DNA of 64,000 nucleotides from Sphingobium sp. EM0848. GTDB lineage: Bacteria; Pseudomonadota; Alphaproteobacteria; Sphingomonadales; Sphingomonadaceae. The stretch spans positions 761,501-825,500 of the forward strand of contig NZ_JABXWB010000005.1 of NCBI RefSeq assembly GCF_013375555.1, in the 5' to 3' direction. The translations under genes were made by a program, and so were the position numbers. Shown piece by piece: positions 28,701 to 35,469 of this stretch; the stretch's first letter is position 1, and each line of letters starts with the position of its first letter. A model generated the notes under the pieces. It had not been told where the DNA came from. It ran no database searches and was given only the letters and a program-made list of their open reading frames with translations.

Positions 28701-28922
28701 GGCTTCGGCCGAGGACGCGCTTCCCACCGCGGGCGCCCTTTTCCCACGCAACAGGGCCGGGTCCGCCAATATCTCGATACCGGCGCCCCGTGACAGGGCA
28801 TTGAGCGAATCGGCCAGAGCGGCACGCGGCAAGGCGAGGCTGGCGGGAGTCCGGGCGGCAGCAGGCGGCGAGAAGGCCAATGCAATGGCCGCAACGCTCG
28901 CATGAAGCGGGCCACGGAACAT
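25713..28922 (-). CDS. TonB-dependent transducer with STN domain
   Basis: A receptor of 1069 residues. After the signal peptide, an STN (secretin/TonB short N-terminal) domain covers about residues 25-100 (LALPRAALADSLNALSRGAGIEI, LLQRSGLTYEKRGGTFLIV). A linker and a plug starting AAIIVTGTHIARPELES follow, then a barrel ending FGKVEVNF. STN domains contact a FecR-like anti-sigma factor, and one is encoded 118 bp upstream, so this receptor should both import its ligand and report it to the sigma factor. I prefer the ATG at 28922 (AGGG six bases upstream) over the GTG at 28928. Confidence 0.93.
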   Translation of the reverse strand: MFRGPLHASVAAIALAFSPPAAARTPASLALPRAALADSLNALSRGAGIEILADPALLRGKRAPAVGSASSAEAALIQLLQRSGLTYEKRGGTFLIVQGSHPRPRDGASRTGGRPYARPIARPRQEAERPGSEGGNGAPPAAIIVTGTHIARPELESTMPISIIQMADARTYARDTVYDALLLHPAIGPGLGDSNSQGQEYDTGVANINLRNMGNNRSLVLVDGQRWVSGGARISAVDLKTIPSAMIDRLEVVTGGAAAIYGADAVTGAVNIIMKKTVTGLHLSVTNGISQQGDANQLNISGTTGFQFDGGRGHFVIGGDYTDTAPLAWSDRYDRRQSYYANPANTGPNDGIADNILAYNFGSFYRSAVPSFYVNGQWYQYREGAVTPVAYTHLVTAGETGTGDGGPVTTGFENHLLRNASRTASLYAHLSYELAPALIWNATFNAAHSHTRAVPEWPEVRTDARPTNWWGGTTGEIATLTNPYLPDAIRQFMVARNLTALPLDRSYFNLPQAFEIHDRNNVTLGTDIGGKLGNGLNWSAFLRYGQVTDRIVTTNMIGKAEWLQARDSIVDPMTGQVECADAAARADGCVPLNFFSTDGYSPALLAYIEKSRHERTKNSLLNSGLTLQGSVLALPYGDVSFAAGFEWRRETLHTRDDPDTAKLSDIIISPGSDYAFHPALDAARDAAELFGEFEVPLLKDLPFARRLDIEGAYRFSRYSDNPDTHAWKAGATWEPFPGIALRGVFSRSVRVPNFGELFSPVGHAVYGHIDDPCQAGTILQNANRITNCAALLPGLPLPLANPNLNAPIIYSGGNPELMPETSNSFTLGAVVQPKFLRGFDLTVDYWDIQIDNIITSLSYITILNNCVDGNNGPNQIYCQLIQRNADGTVNSVQAQYANLAGQHARGIDFGATYRVPLHGGLLRLGFNGTYLLEQTSIAQIGNAPIDYAGQWNYPRFKATLMASYSIGTVSFGLNSRFISRSVYSVLDASPETRDPNHVPAYLCTDLMLQTRPADQFSLSIGVKNISNVGIFAPLRDTAPGPHGSGGVPTGAAYYDAVGRYFFGKVEVNF

Positions 28923-29040
28923 GGACACCCTGATTTCCCCTCTGCGGACCGGAACGCCCGGTTCCCGAGCCGTTGCAGGCTGTTTGTTTCATTTGTATTG
29001 CATCGCCGCAGAAGCCGACCGCTTCATCTGCGCATCCGGC

Positions 29041-29979
29041 CTATTGGTGAGACAGGATGACGGCGTCCTCGCCCCGCTGAACGGTGAAATGGTGGATGAA
29101 GGACAGGTTGTCGACCTGTCTGAGCGGGTCGGTCAGACGAATGCGTCCGCTGACCCTCAGATTGGCGAGGGTCCGGTCGGCAATGCGGATCGGCAGCGGC
29201 GACACGCTCTCCAGATCCCCGACCACCTGCGACAGGGGTGCGTCGCGATATTCCACCCACTCGTTTCGCCAGCGCGCGATGCTGTCCCGGCTGACGTCGG
29301 TCGTCCTGCGCGGCTCGGCCCCGGCCATGATGCCGGCCTGATCGGCGAAGAGATCTATCCGTTTCCCGAACCAGCTTTTCGCGCCGAGCCGAACGGCCCC
29401 GGATTCGACTGTCACCCGGACGGACGAGGCTTTACTGGAAACCTCGAACCGCGTGCCGAGGTCGGTGATGCGGGCGTCGCCGGTATCAATGCGAAACGGC
29501 CGATTTTCGTCATGTACGACATCGGCGAAAATCGTGCCGCCGGTCAGTTCCACCAACCGATCGCGCCGCGTGTAGCGAACCCGGACGACAGCGCCGCCAG
29601 CCAGAGTCAGGCGCGTCCCGTCCTCCAGTGAGATCTGGCGGATGGTGCCGCCGGCAGCCGCATAATCCTGCGGTTGCGCCATGAACAGTTCAACCGACGG
29701 CCAGGCCCCATATCCCCCGGCCAGCGCCAGCAGCCCGACTGCACCGGCCGCCAGCCTGTTGCGCCTGGAGCGCGCCTGCGTTCCATAGCTGTTCAGGGCC
29801 TGATCCATGGCCGGTCCCATGATGCGATGCCACATGGTGTCGAACAGGGGCTTATGTTGGGAATCAGCGGCCAGCCATGCGTTGAAACCTTCCATGTCGA
29901 AAGGTTCGTTGCCCATCTGGCGGGCAACCCACTGGGCCGCTTCCCATTCCGCCGAACTATCCTCTGACAATTCCGCCAC
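29041..29979 (-). CDS. FecR-like anti-sigma factor/transmembrane sensor
   Basis: A 312-residue inner-membrane sensor. An N-terminal cytoplasmic DUF4880-like part (EWEAAQWVARQMG, FNAWLAADSQHKPLFDTMW) is followed by one membrane helix (LAAGAVGLLALAGGYGAW, about 78-95), the FecR domain (ISLEDGTRLTLAGGAVVRVRYTRRDRLVELTGGTIFADV) and a C-terminal domain with a secretin/STN-like fold. It starts with GTG, 23 bp inside the sigma factor gene. The cytoplasmic part holds or activates the sigma factor; the periplasmic part receives the signal from the STN receptor. Confidence 0.93.
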   Translation of the reverse strand: MAELSEDSSAEWEAAQWVARQMGNEPFDMEGFNAWLAADSQHKPLFDTMWHRIMGPAMDQALNSYGTQARSRRNRLAAGAVGLLALAGGYGAWPSVELFMAQPQDYAAAGGTIRQISLEDGTRLTLAGGAVVRVRYTRRDRLVELTGGTIFADVVHDENRPFRIDTGDARITDLGTRFEVSSKASSVRVTVESGAVRLGAKSWFGKRIDLFADQAGIMAGAEPRRTTDVSRDSIARWRNEWVEYRDAPLSQVVGDLESVSPLPIRIADRTLANLRVSGRIRLTDPLRQVDNLSFIHHFTVQRGEDAVILSHQ

Positions 29980-30472
29980 GCTTTTCGATCTTTTCCATCG
30001 CCAGATGCAGGTCCAGTACCGCTCTGGCTATATGCGCGTCGACCGCGCCGGGGGAAATCCCCAATGCTTGGGAGACTTCCTTCGCCGACTGTCCTTCCAC
30101 ACGACGGCGGAAGAACACTTCCCGGCGAAGGCGCGGCATGGCCTTCACTACCCCGGCCACAATCGCAACAAGCTGCCGCTGCTCGAGCCGTTCCTGTATG
30201 CACGGCTGCGGGCAGAGGAGTTCATCCGACAGAGCGACGCTGCGGTTTCGACCGGCACGACGAAAATGATCGCGGGTCAGGTCAAGCGAGATGCGGCGGA
30301 GCAAGGCAGCGATATTCGCCACGGTAATGCCGGGCTTGGCCTGATAGACCAGCAGTCGGGTGATGGCTTCCTGAACGATGTCATCGCGGAGCGCGACATC
30401 GTCCACCCGCCGCCCCACATAGCGCAGCAGATCGAAGCGGTGAACGCGCCACTCTGAATCATCGGATCGCAT
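29957..30472 (-). CDS. FecI-type ECF sigma factor
   Basis: A 171-residue extracytoplasmic-function sigma factor. Region 2 is seen as RRVDDVALRDDIVQEAITRLL and the sigma-4 helix-turn-helix as EVSQALGISPGAVDAHIARAVLDL. It overlaps the FecR-like gene and heads the minus-strand block of receptors and phosphatases, the standard FecI-FecR-FecA order. It would direct RNA polymerase to the promoters of the downstream receptors when ligand is bound. No promoter sequence for this sigma could be identified by eye in the two intergenic gaps before the receptors. Confidence 0.92.
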   Translation of the reverse strand: MRSDDSEWRVHRFDLLRYVGRRVDDVALRDDIVQEAITRLLVYQAKPGITVANIAALLRRISLDLTRDHFRRAGRNRSVALSDELLCPQPCIQERLEQRQLVAIVAGVVKAMPRLRREVFFRRRVEGQSAKEVSQALGISPGAVDAHIARAVLDLHLAMEKIEKRGGIVRG

Positions 30473-30592
30473 CGCGCTCGACGCCTAGGGGCATGATGTG
30501 ACAATCAGATTGCGATCGCCAGAAACTCCGCATTGCGGGCGAGACCGGCAACGATGTGCCGGTCCCGGATTTTGCCGGACAGGGTCCGGGGA

Positions 30593-31093
30593 TCAGGCCG
30601 TCTGAGCCTCCATTTCCTTCTCCACCGCTGCCCAGTTGCGGCTGACCAGCTTTTCCTGGATCGCGGTGCGCGTTTCCAGCAGGCCGTTGCGGATCCAGTG
30701 CCAGGTGCGGCAGCGCGTCCGGCCGTCGTCCGCAAGCTGGATCATCTCGTAGAGATAGAGGCTGGGGTCGCCCTGACGCTGCCAGTAGAGCATGACGGTG
30801 CGGTTATATTCGTCCAGCCCGACCTCGGCGGCCCAGCCCTGGATCAGTTCATTGTCCCACCAGATGCGCTGGTCGCGATAGGCGGCGGGGAAATCGCGGA
30901 CTTCGGTGCGGCCATCGTCCCACAGATAGTGGTTGGTCTGATGATAGGGGAACTCGCCGTCTTCAGGGAAGCGGCAGAACAGGCGCGACTTGTGCTCGTC
31001 AATCTTCTCGCCTGCCGCATTATAATAGGTGTAGACCCCGTCCCACACGCCTTCATGGCGCGCGAGCAGTGGCATGTCTTCGCGAATTCCCAT
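30593..31093 (-). CDS. Unrecognised 166-aa protein of catabolic locus
   Basis: No signal peptide or membrane helix. The sequence is rich in aromatic residues and alternating beta-strand patterns (ARHEGVWDGVYTYYNAAGE, FPYHQTNHYLWDDGRTEV, TVMLYWQRQGDPSLYLYEMIQLADDG), which looks like a small beta-barrel of lipocalin or calycin type able to bind a ligand. It starts with a good ribosome site (AAGGGAG) and lies 13 bp behind the double hydrolase gene, so both are probably in one transcript under the operator at 32668. I do not recognise the family; a role in substrate binding, isomerisation or a non-redox step is only a guess. Confidence 0.75.
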   Translation of the reverse strand: MGIREDMPLLARHEGVWDGVYTYYNAAGEKIDEHKSRLFCRFPEDGEFPYHQTNHYLWDDGRTEVRDFPAAYRDQRIWWDNELIQGWAAEVGLDEYNRTVMLYWQRQGDPSLYLYEMIQLADDGRTRCRTWHWIRNGLLETRTAIQEKLVSRNWAAVEKEMEAQTA

Positions 31094-31106
31094 TTTATAC
31101 TCCCTT

Positions 31107-32660
31107 TCAAAACCCTCGTGGCAACCAGATGTCGGTGCGTGCCTGCGCCCAGTCGGCGCGTTCCCATCTGAGCGGCGCGGGCGCGGCGGCGATCAGAGCG
31201 TCGCGATCCACCGATGCCAGCACGGTCAGCAGCGCGCGGCCCGCGCGGGCGCGAATCAGGCTGCGATGCTCAATGGCGAGCGTTTCCGACGCGATGTCCG
31301 CTGTGGTGAAGGGAATGGCGTTGGCGGCCTTCGCTTCGAACCAGGGCCAGAAGAAATGGCCGGCCCGCACGGCGTTCCATGCGGCGTTGAGATAGGCGCC
31401 GTGGCGGTCGGGGGTCTGGTCCGGAATGGCTCTGTCGGCCCATATCAACGAATTTTCGGGTAGCGGGAGATGCGCGTCGACCGCGCCCCAGCCACGGGCT
31501 CCGACCTGCGCTGCCACCTTTGCGGCGAGCAGCGCGGAAAAGCCTTCGCCGATGATCACCGATGTTTTTGCCTTGCTGATCCCGCTGATGGTGGCCGCCA
31601 CGATTGCCGCCCAGCTTTCCATGTCGGGTGCGAAGCCCGGCTGCCAGTCGTCCGACAGACCATGGCCGGGTAGATCGATCGCCAGCGCGTCGCCAATGTC
31701 GAACAGTTCGGCGGCGCGGCCGGGTGCATGGATCAGCATCGTATCGGCCTGCGGATTGCCCTGCCAGTGGATCAGTCCGCTGAAACCGGCGCTTTCGACA
31801 GGGATGAAGCCGCCGTCCCGGCTTTCCACGATGACGGGGCATGGCAGGACCGGCGTGGCGCGCAGATGCGCCAGACAGGCGTCTTCCAGATCGGCGGGGG
31901 TCGCCACCGCTTCGGCCCGCCAGCTTGGCGGCATGGCGCCAAGGCGGGCGATATGGGCCTGCAAGGGATCACCATTATAGGCAGCGATCAGCACCGGGAT
32001 CGTCTCCGCATCGGTCGCGGGGATGTCGCGCGGCGCGCGCAGCACCGCGCCATAGCCGGCGCGATAGGCATCGCCGCTGTCGAGCATGTCGCGGATCACC
32101 GCGTCGGTCTTGACCGGATCGTCATGGGCGACGCTGATGCGCGCGCCGTCGCGCACGTCGAACCAGGGGAAGAACCAGGTCTGTTCGATGATGCGGTTCC
32201 ACAGCCAGGTCAGATGTTCGCCATAGCCGCTGGGCTGGAAGGGCGGCAGATAATCCCTGTCGAAGATCGCCATCTCTTCCGGCGTCCAGACGGCGTAGCC
32301 GCCGGTCGCCAGCGCGGTGAACCGTTCCGGATGACGCTTGACCGCGCTGACCAGGATGATGCCGCCTGAATGGAAGCCATAGGCCGCCGTCTTGCTGATG
32401 CCCAGCGCGTCCAGCAGTTCGACCAGCGCGGCGGAAAAGGCCTCTATATCGGGATTGTCGGGCAGCGGGTCAGACTGGCCGAAGCCGGGCGTGTCGGGCG
32501 CGATGCAGGTGAAATGCTGCGCCCATTTGCGCATCAGCGGCTCATATTCGGCCGAGCTGCGCGGGCTTTGGTGGACCATCAGCAGGGTCGGTCCCGAGCC
32601 TGCCTTGCGATAGTGGACGCGGCGGTTGCCGACGCGGATGAAGTGGCGGGTGATCGTCAT
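31107..32660 (-). CDS. Tandem alpha/beta-hydrolase fold protein
   Basis: A 517-residue protein made of two alpha/beta-hydrolase-like halves. The first half (1-270) has the nucleophile elbow AYGFHSGG with Ser98, oxyanion segment MVHQSPRSSAEY and APDTPGFGQSD. The second half (about 290-500) shows AIDLPGHGLSDDW but its elbow reads IGEGFSA, glycine in place of the nucleophile. Both halves carry a similar cap segment (TWFFPWFDVRDGA at 161-173 and HFFWPWFEAKAAN at 435-447), indicating internal duplication with decay of the second site. It would hydrolyse an ester, lactone, amide or C-C bond. The start lies 7 bp after a perfect 18-bp palindrome; divergent from the aldehyde dehydrogenase unit. Confidence 0.85.
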   Translation of the reverse strand: MTITRHFIRVGNRRVHYRKAGSGPTLLMVHQSPRSSAEYEPLMRKWAQHFTCIAPDTPGFGQSDPLPDNPDIEAFSAALVELLDALGISKTAAYGFHSGGIILVSAVKRHPERFTALATGGYAVWTPEEMAIFDRDYLPPFQPSGYGEHLTWLWNRIIEQTWFFPWFDVRDGARISVAHDDPVKTDAVIRDMLDSGDAYRAGYGAVLRAPRDIPATDAETIPVLIAAYNGDPLQAHIARLGAMPPSWRAEAVATPADLEDACLAHLRATPVLPCPVIVESRDGGFIPVESAGFSGLIHWQGNPQADTMLIHAPGRAAELFDIGDALAIDLPGHGLSDDWQPGFAPDMESWAAIVAATISGISKAKTSVIIGEGFSALLAAKVAAQVGARGWGAVDAHLPLPENSLIWADRAIPDQTPDRHGAYLNAAWNAVRAGHFFWPWFEAKAANAIPFTTADIASETLAIEHRSLIRARAGRALLTVLASVDRDALIAAAPAPLRWERADWAQARTDIWLPRGF

Positions 32661-32667
32661 GTCGCCT

Positions 32668-32685
32668 AATTTGTCCGGACAAATT
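32668..32685. promoter_or_regulatory. Operator palindrome, copy A
   Basis: A perfect 18-bp palindrome AATTTGTCCGGACAAATT in the divergent promoter between the hydrolase operon and the 44-residue ORF/aldehyde dehydrogenase operon. It is identical to copy B at 43188 and shares the TTGTCCGGACAA core with copies C and D. The GT-N4-AC half-site spacing fits GntR proteins of the HutC type, and a GntR/UTRA protein is encoded at 48833. Confidence 0.8.
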
Positions 32686-32745
32686 CCACTCGACAAGTCT
32701 TTTTTGCAAACTACTGTACGAATCACGATTTTGCAGGAGTTTGAG

Positions 32746-32880
32746 ATGGTGCTGATCGGTGCGGACATGGTCTGTGACGGGTGGACTGCGCGACAGATTT
32801 TCGCGGAAATGATGGCGAGTCCCGAAGTCCGGTTCATGCCCGGTAAGGACAAAGCGAACAGCCGGGAGGGGCGGCCATGA
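32746..32880 (+). CDS. Small 44-aa ORF leading the aldehyde dehydrogenase operon
   Basis: A 45-codon frame starting MVLIGADMVCDGWTARQIFAEM and ending KDKANSREGRP. It has a very good ribosome site (AGGAG, six bases before the ATG) and its stop overlaps the start of the aldehyde dehydrogenase gene by 4 bp (ATGA), so it is either a real small protein or a leader that couples translation of the dehydrogenase. No membrane segment. I recognise no family; the central FAEMMASPEVRFMPG might be the remnant of a longer protein. Confidence 0.6.
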   Translation: MVLIGADMVCDGWTARQIFAEMMASPEVRFMPGKDKANSREGRP

Positions 32881-34310
32881 GCCTGACCGTTATCGATCCG
32901 CGCACGGGGCAGGTGGATTATAGCATCACCCCGCTCGATGAAGCTCAAATCGCGCAGCAGACCGCCGCATTGCGGCGGGCGCAGGTTGGATGGGCGGAGC
33001 AGCCGGCGGAGCAGCGGGCGACTGCGCTGCGCGCCTTTGCCGAAGCCATGGGACATCATCGCGCGGCGCTGATCGAGGCGCTGACCAACGATACCGGGCG
33101 AGCGGCGATCTCCGCGATAGAAGTCGATGCCATGACCCGGGCGCTGATCCGCTGGGCCGACAGCGCGCCCGCGATCATCAGGGCGGCGCAGGTGCAGGAC
33201 CGGCCGACCGGCATTCCCGCCATCACGACCACGACCCGGCTGGTGCCCTATGCGCTGGTGGGCGTGATCAGCCCGTGGAACTTCCCGCTGACGCTGGCGC
33301 TGATCGACGCGATCCCTGCGCTGGCGGCTGGATCGGCGGTGATCATCAAGCCTTCCGAGGTGACGCCGCGCTTCATCCGTCCCCTGATGGCGGCCATTGC
33401 CGAGGTTCCGGACATCGCGGGCGTCCTGACCCTGATCGAAGGGGACGGCGCGACCGGCGCCGCGCTGGTCGATCATGTCGACTTCATCGCCTTCACCGGA
33501 TCGGTCGCGACCGGGCGCAAGGTGGGCGAGGCGGCGGCGCGGGCCTTCATCCCCGCGAGCCTGGAACTGGGCGGCAAGGACCCGATGCTGATCCTTGCCA
33601 GTGCCGATCCGGAAAAGGCGGCGGACATCGCCCTGCGCGCGTCGGTACTCAACACCGGGCAGGCCTGTCAGTCGATCGAGCGGGTCTATGTCGCCCGCGC
33701 CATAGCCGAGCCGTTTCTGGTGGCGCTGGCGCGCAAGGCGCAGGCGGCGCGGCTCAACTATCCCGATGTCCATGCGGGGGATATCGGACCGTTCATCTTC
33801 GGCAAACAGGCCGTCATCGTGCAGGCGCAGATCGACGATGCTGTGGCGAAGGGCGCGCGGATACTGGCCGGTGGACAGGTCGAGACGCTGGGCGGCGGCC
33901 AATATTTGCGCCCGACGGTTCTGGTCGACGTGACGCCCGGCATGGCGATCATGGAGGAGGAGACCTTCGGCCCGGTCATCCCGGTGTCGCTGTTCGATAC
34001 CGAGGATGAGGCTGTGGCGCATGCCAATAGCGGCATTTTCGGGCTGTCCGCTGCCGTGATCGCCGGAAGCACGCAGGAAGCCGAAGCGGTTGCTGTGCGG
34101 CTCAACGTCGGCGGGGTGTCGATCAACGATGGGTCGCTGACTGGACTGGTCTGGGAGGCCGAGAAATCGAGCTTCGGCAAAAGCGGCCTTGGGCCGTCGC
34201 GCATGGGGGAAAGCGGTTTGCTGCGTTTCTTCCGCAGGCAGGCGCTGATCCGTCAGTCGGGCAACGCGTTGCCGCTTGCCGCCTATTCGGAGGAAGCGCT
34301 GGGCGGCTGA
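32877..34310 (+). CDS. NAD(P)-dependent aldehyde dehydrogenase
   Basis: A 477-residue ALDH-superfamily enzyme oxidising an aldehyde to the acid. Catalytic residues are present: Glu230 in SLELGGKDPML and Cys264 in NTGQACQSIERV, with the cofactor segments ISPWNFPLTL, IIKPSEVTPRF and FTGSVATGRKVGEAA. It is translationally coupled to the 44-residue ORF and is under the same operator as the divergent hydrolase. The natural substrate is probably an aldehyde produced in the catabolic route of this locus; the acid formed could be activated by the ligase or CoA-transferases further along. Confidence 0.94.
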   Translation: MSLTVIDPRTGQVDYSITPLDEAQIAQQTAALRRAQVGWAEQPAEQRATALRAFAEAMGHHRAALIEALTNDTGRAAISAIEVDAMTRALIRWADSAPAIIRAAQVQDRPTGIPAITTTTRLVPYALVGVISPWNFPLTLALIDAIPALAAGSAVIIKPSEVTPRFIRPLMAAIAEVPDIAGVLTLIEGDGATGAALVDHVDFIAFTGSVATGRKVGEAAARAFIPASLELGGKDPMLILASADPEKAADIALRASVLNTGQACQSIERVYVARAIAEPFLVALARKAQAARLNYPDVHAGDIGPFIFGKQAVIVQAQIDDAVAKGARILAGGQVETLGGGQYLRPTVLVDVTPGMAIMEEETFGPVIPVSLFDTEDEAVAHANSGIFGLSAAVIAGSTQEAEAVAVRLNVGGVSINDGSLTGLVWEAEKSSFGKSGLGPSRMGESGLLRFFRRQALIRQSGNALPLAAYSEEALGG

Positions 34311-34320
34311 TCCAGCATGA

Positions 34321-34349
34321 AGCCGGGGGCGGGTGCGGCGCCCCCGGCT
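34321..34349. terminator. GC-rich hairpin between convergent operons
   Basis: AGCCGGGGGCG (34321-34331) and CGCCCCCGGCT (34339-34349) form a perfect eleven-base stem around a seven-base loop, between the ALDH stop and the stop of the opposite-strand 243-residue gene. No immediate T tract; a short GCTTTTTAGC follows at 34368, so it may act in the plus direction. Confidence 0.55.
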
Positions 34350-34372
34350 TGGAACGCTAAGAGCGATGCTTT

Positions 34373-35104
34373 TTAGCGCTCCAGTTCGAGAAGTTCGTAC
34401 CAGGTCTGCATATAGCCGCCGACGCCGCCCTGTACGAAGATGGCATCCGCGTCGGCCGTGACCCACACATCATAATGGGGATGCGGCACGCCGCCCATGC
34501 CGGGGCCTTCATCATCGACGAAGCGGAAATGGTGGCAGTCGAACGTGCCCGCCGCCACGGTGACGGTTTCGTCGCGGACATATTCCAGGCCGATTTCGAC
34601 CTCCGTGATCAGGGGTGGGGTGGCGCCGCGATGATCGGGGGAGGGCATAAAAACCCGGATCTTGCGGCGATGGGGTCCCTTGGTCACATCCATGCAGCGC
34701 GTCGTATAGCCGTCGCCCGCAATCGGATGTGTGCCGAAGCCGTCAATGAGGCCTGCATAGGGCATTTTCTGCGAGATGCGCCCGATGGATGGCCCGTAGC
34801 TTTCGCATTCGATGAGGCCACCCTCATCGCCGGGCGTGTGATGCAGCCAGCCCGATCCCATATAGGCGTCGCCCACGGTCAGATGGACGTGCAGATCCTG
34901 CGGCCGCCCTTGGCTGTCGAGCACATAGACGATGTCGCGCAGTACCGTGGGTGCGGGTTCCTCAATCTCGCAGCGGGCACGGAAAATGGTGCTGCCATCG
35001 CCATGATGGGTGAAGCTGAACCATTCGCGCCCGCGCTCCTGATCCAGCATGTCCGGCTTTTTCGACGTGTAGCCGATGCGGCCGATGACGGTGCGGTGCT
35101 GCAT
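34373..35104 (-). CDS. Unrecognised 243-aa protein of catabolic locus
   Basis: A soluble beta-rich protein without signal peptide. Notable stretches are ERGREWFSFTHHGDGSTIFRA near the N-terminus, LHVHLTVGDAYMGSGWLHH and the C-terminal VAAGTFDCHHFRFVDDEGPG followed by HPHYDVWVTADADAIFV. Many histidines could bind a metal. The AGTFxxxxFRF pattern recalls lipocalin-like or DUF3108-like beta-barrels, but I cannot assign it. Its start overlaps the stop of the 121-residue gene by one base; it is the last gene of the operon that starts with the TonB receptor at 43128. Confidence 0.75.
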   Translation of the reverse strand: MQHRTVIGRIGYTSKKPDMLDQERGREWFSFTHHGDGSTIFRARCEIEEPAPTVLRDIVYVLDSQGRPQDLHVHLTVGDAYMGSGWLHHTPGDEGGLIECESYGPSIGRISQKMPYAGLIDGFGTHPIAGDGYTTRCMDVTKGPHRRKIRVFMPSPDHRGATPPLITEVEIGLEYVRDETVTVAAGTFDCHHFRFVDDEGPGMGGVPHPHYDVWVTADADAIFVQGGVGGYMQTWYELLELER

Positions 35105-35469
35105 CAGCTGTTCTTCAGCTCGATGCTGATTTCGGCCGTGGGGCGTTCGGGCGCTGCCTGCATCGCTTCCATTTCCTGCTGCACGCCGCGCATGATCCGG
35201 GCGACATATTCCTTGGTGGAAAGGGCGCGTTCATAAGCGGCCTCGCCCGTCGCCTGATAGGCTTCGATATCGGCGCGGCTGATCGTGCCCTTGGCGTCCA
35301 GCAGACGTTCGACCGTGTCGAGCCGTTCCTTCAGTACGGCCACTTCGCCCGCGACCGCCATCAGGATGGACAGCGTCCGTTCGGCATTGAAATCATGCAG
35401 GGTGTCGGGGCGCTTGCCCTTGGCCCGCGTGCCCGCGCGGGCGATATAATCTACGCTCTTGTCACTCAT
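35104..35469 (-). CDS. Unrecognised 121-aa helical protein
   Basis: A short, charged, mostly alpha-helical protein (MSDKSVDYIARAGTRAKGKRPD, then LSILMAVAGEVAVLKERLDTVERLLDAKG, a heptad-like stretch). It ends in a second helical segment with VARIMRGVQQEMEAMQAAPE. It looks like a coiled-coil subunit or small partner protein. Start and stop both overlap neighbours (4 bp with the methyltransferase, 1 bp with the 243-residue gene), so it is co-translated with them and may form a complex with one. No family recognised. Confidence 0.75.
   Translation of the reverse strand: MSDKSVDYIARAGTRAKGKRPDTLHDFNAERTLSILMAVAGEVAVLKERLDTVERLLDAKGTISRADIEAYQATGEAAYERALSTKEYVARIMRGVQQEMEAMQAAPERPTAEISIELKNS

Noticed and set aside
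26619..28793. A 724-codon open frame on the plus strand opposite the TonB transducer
   Set aside because: Antisense of a confident TonB receptor, low-complexity composition, no ribosome site.
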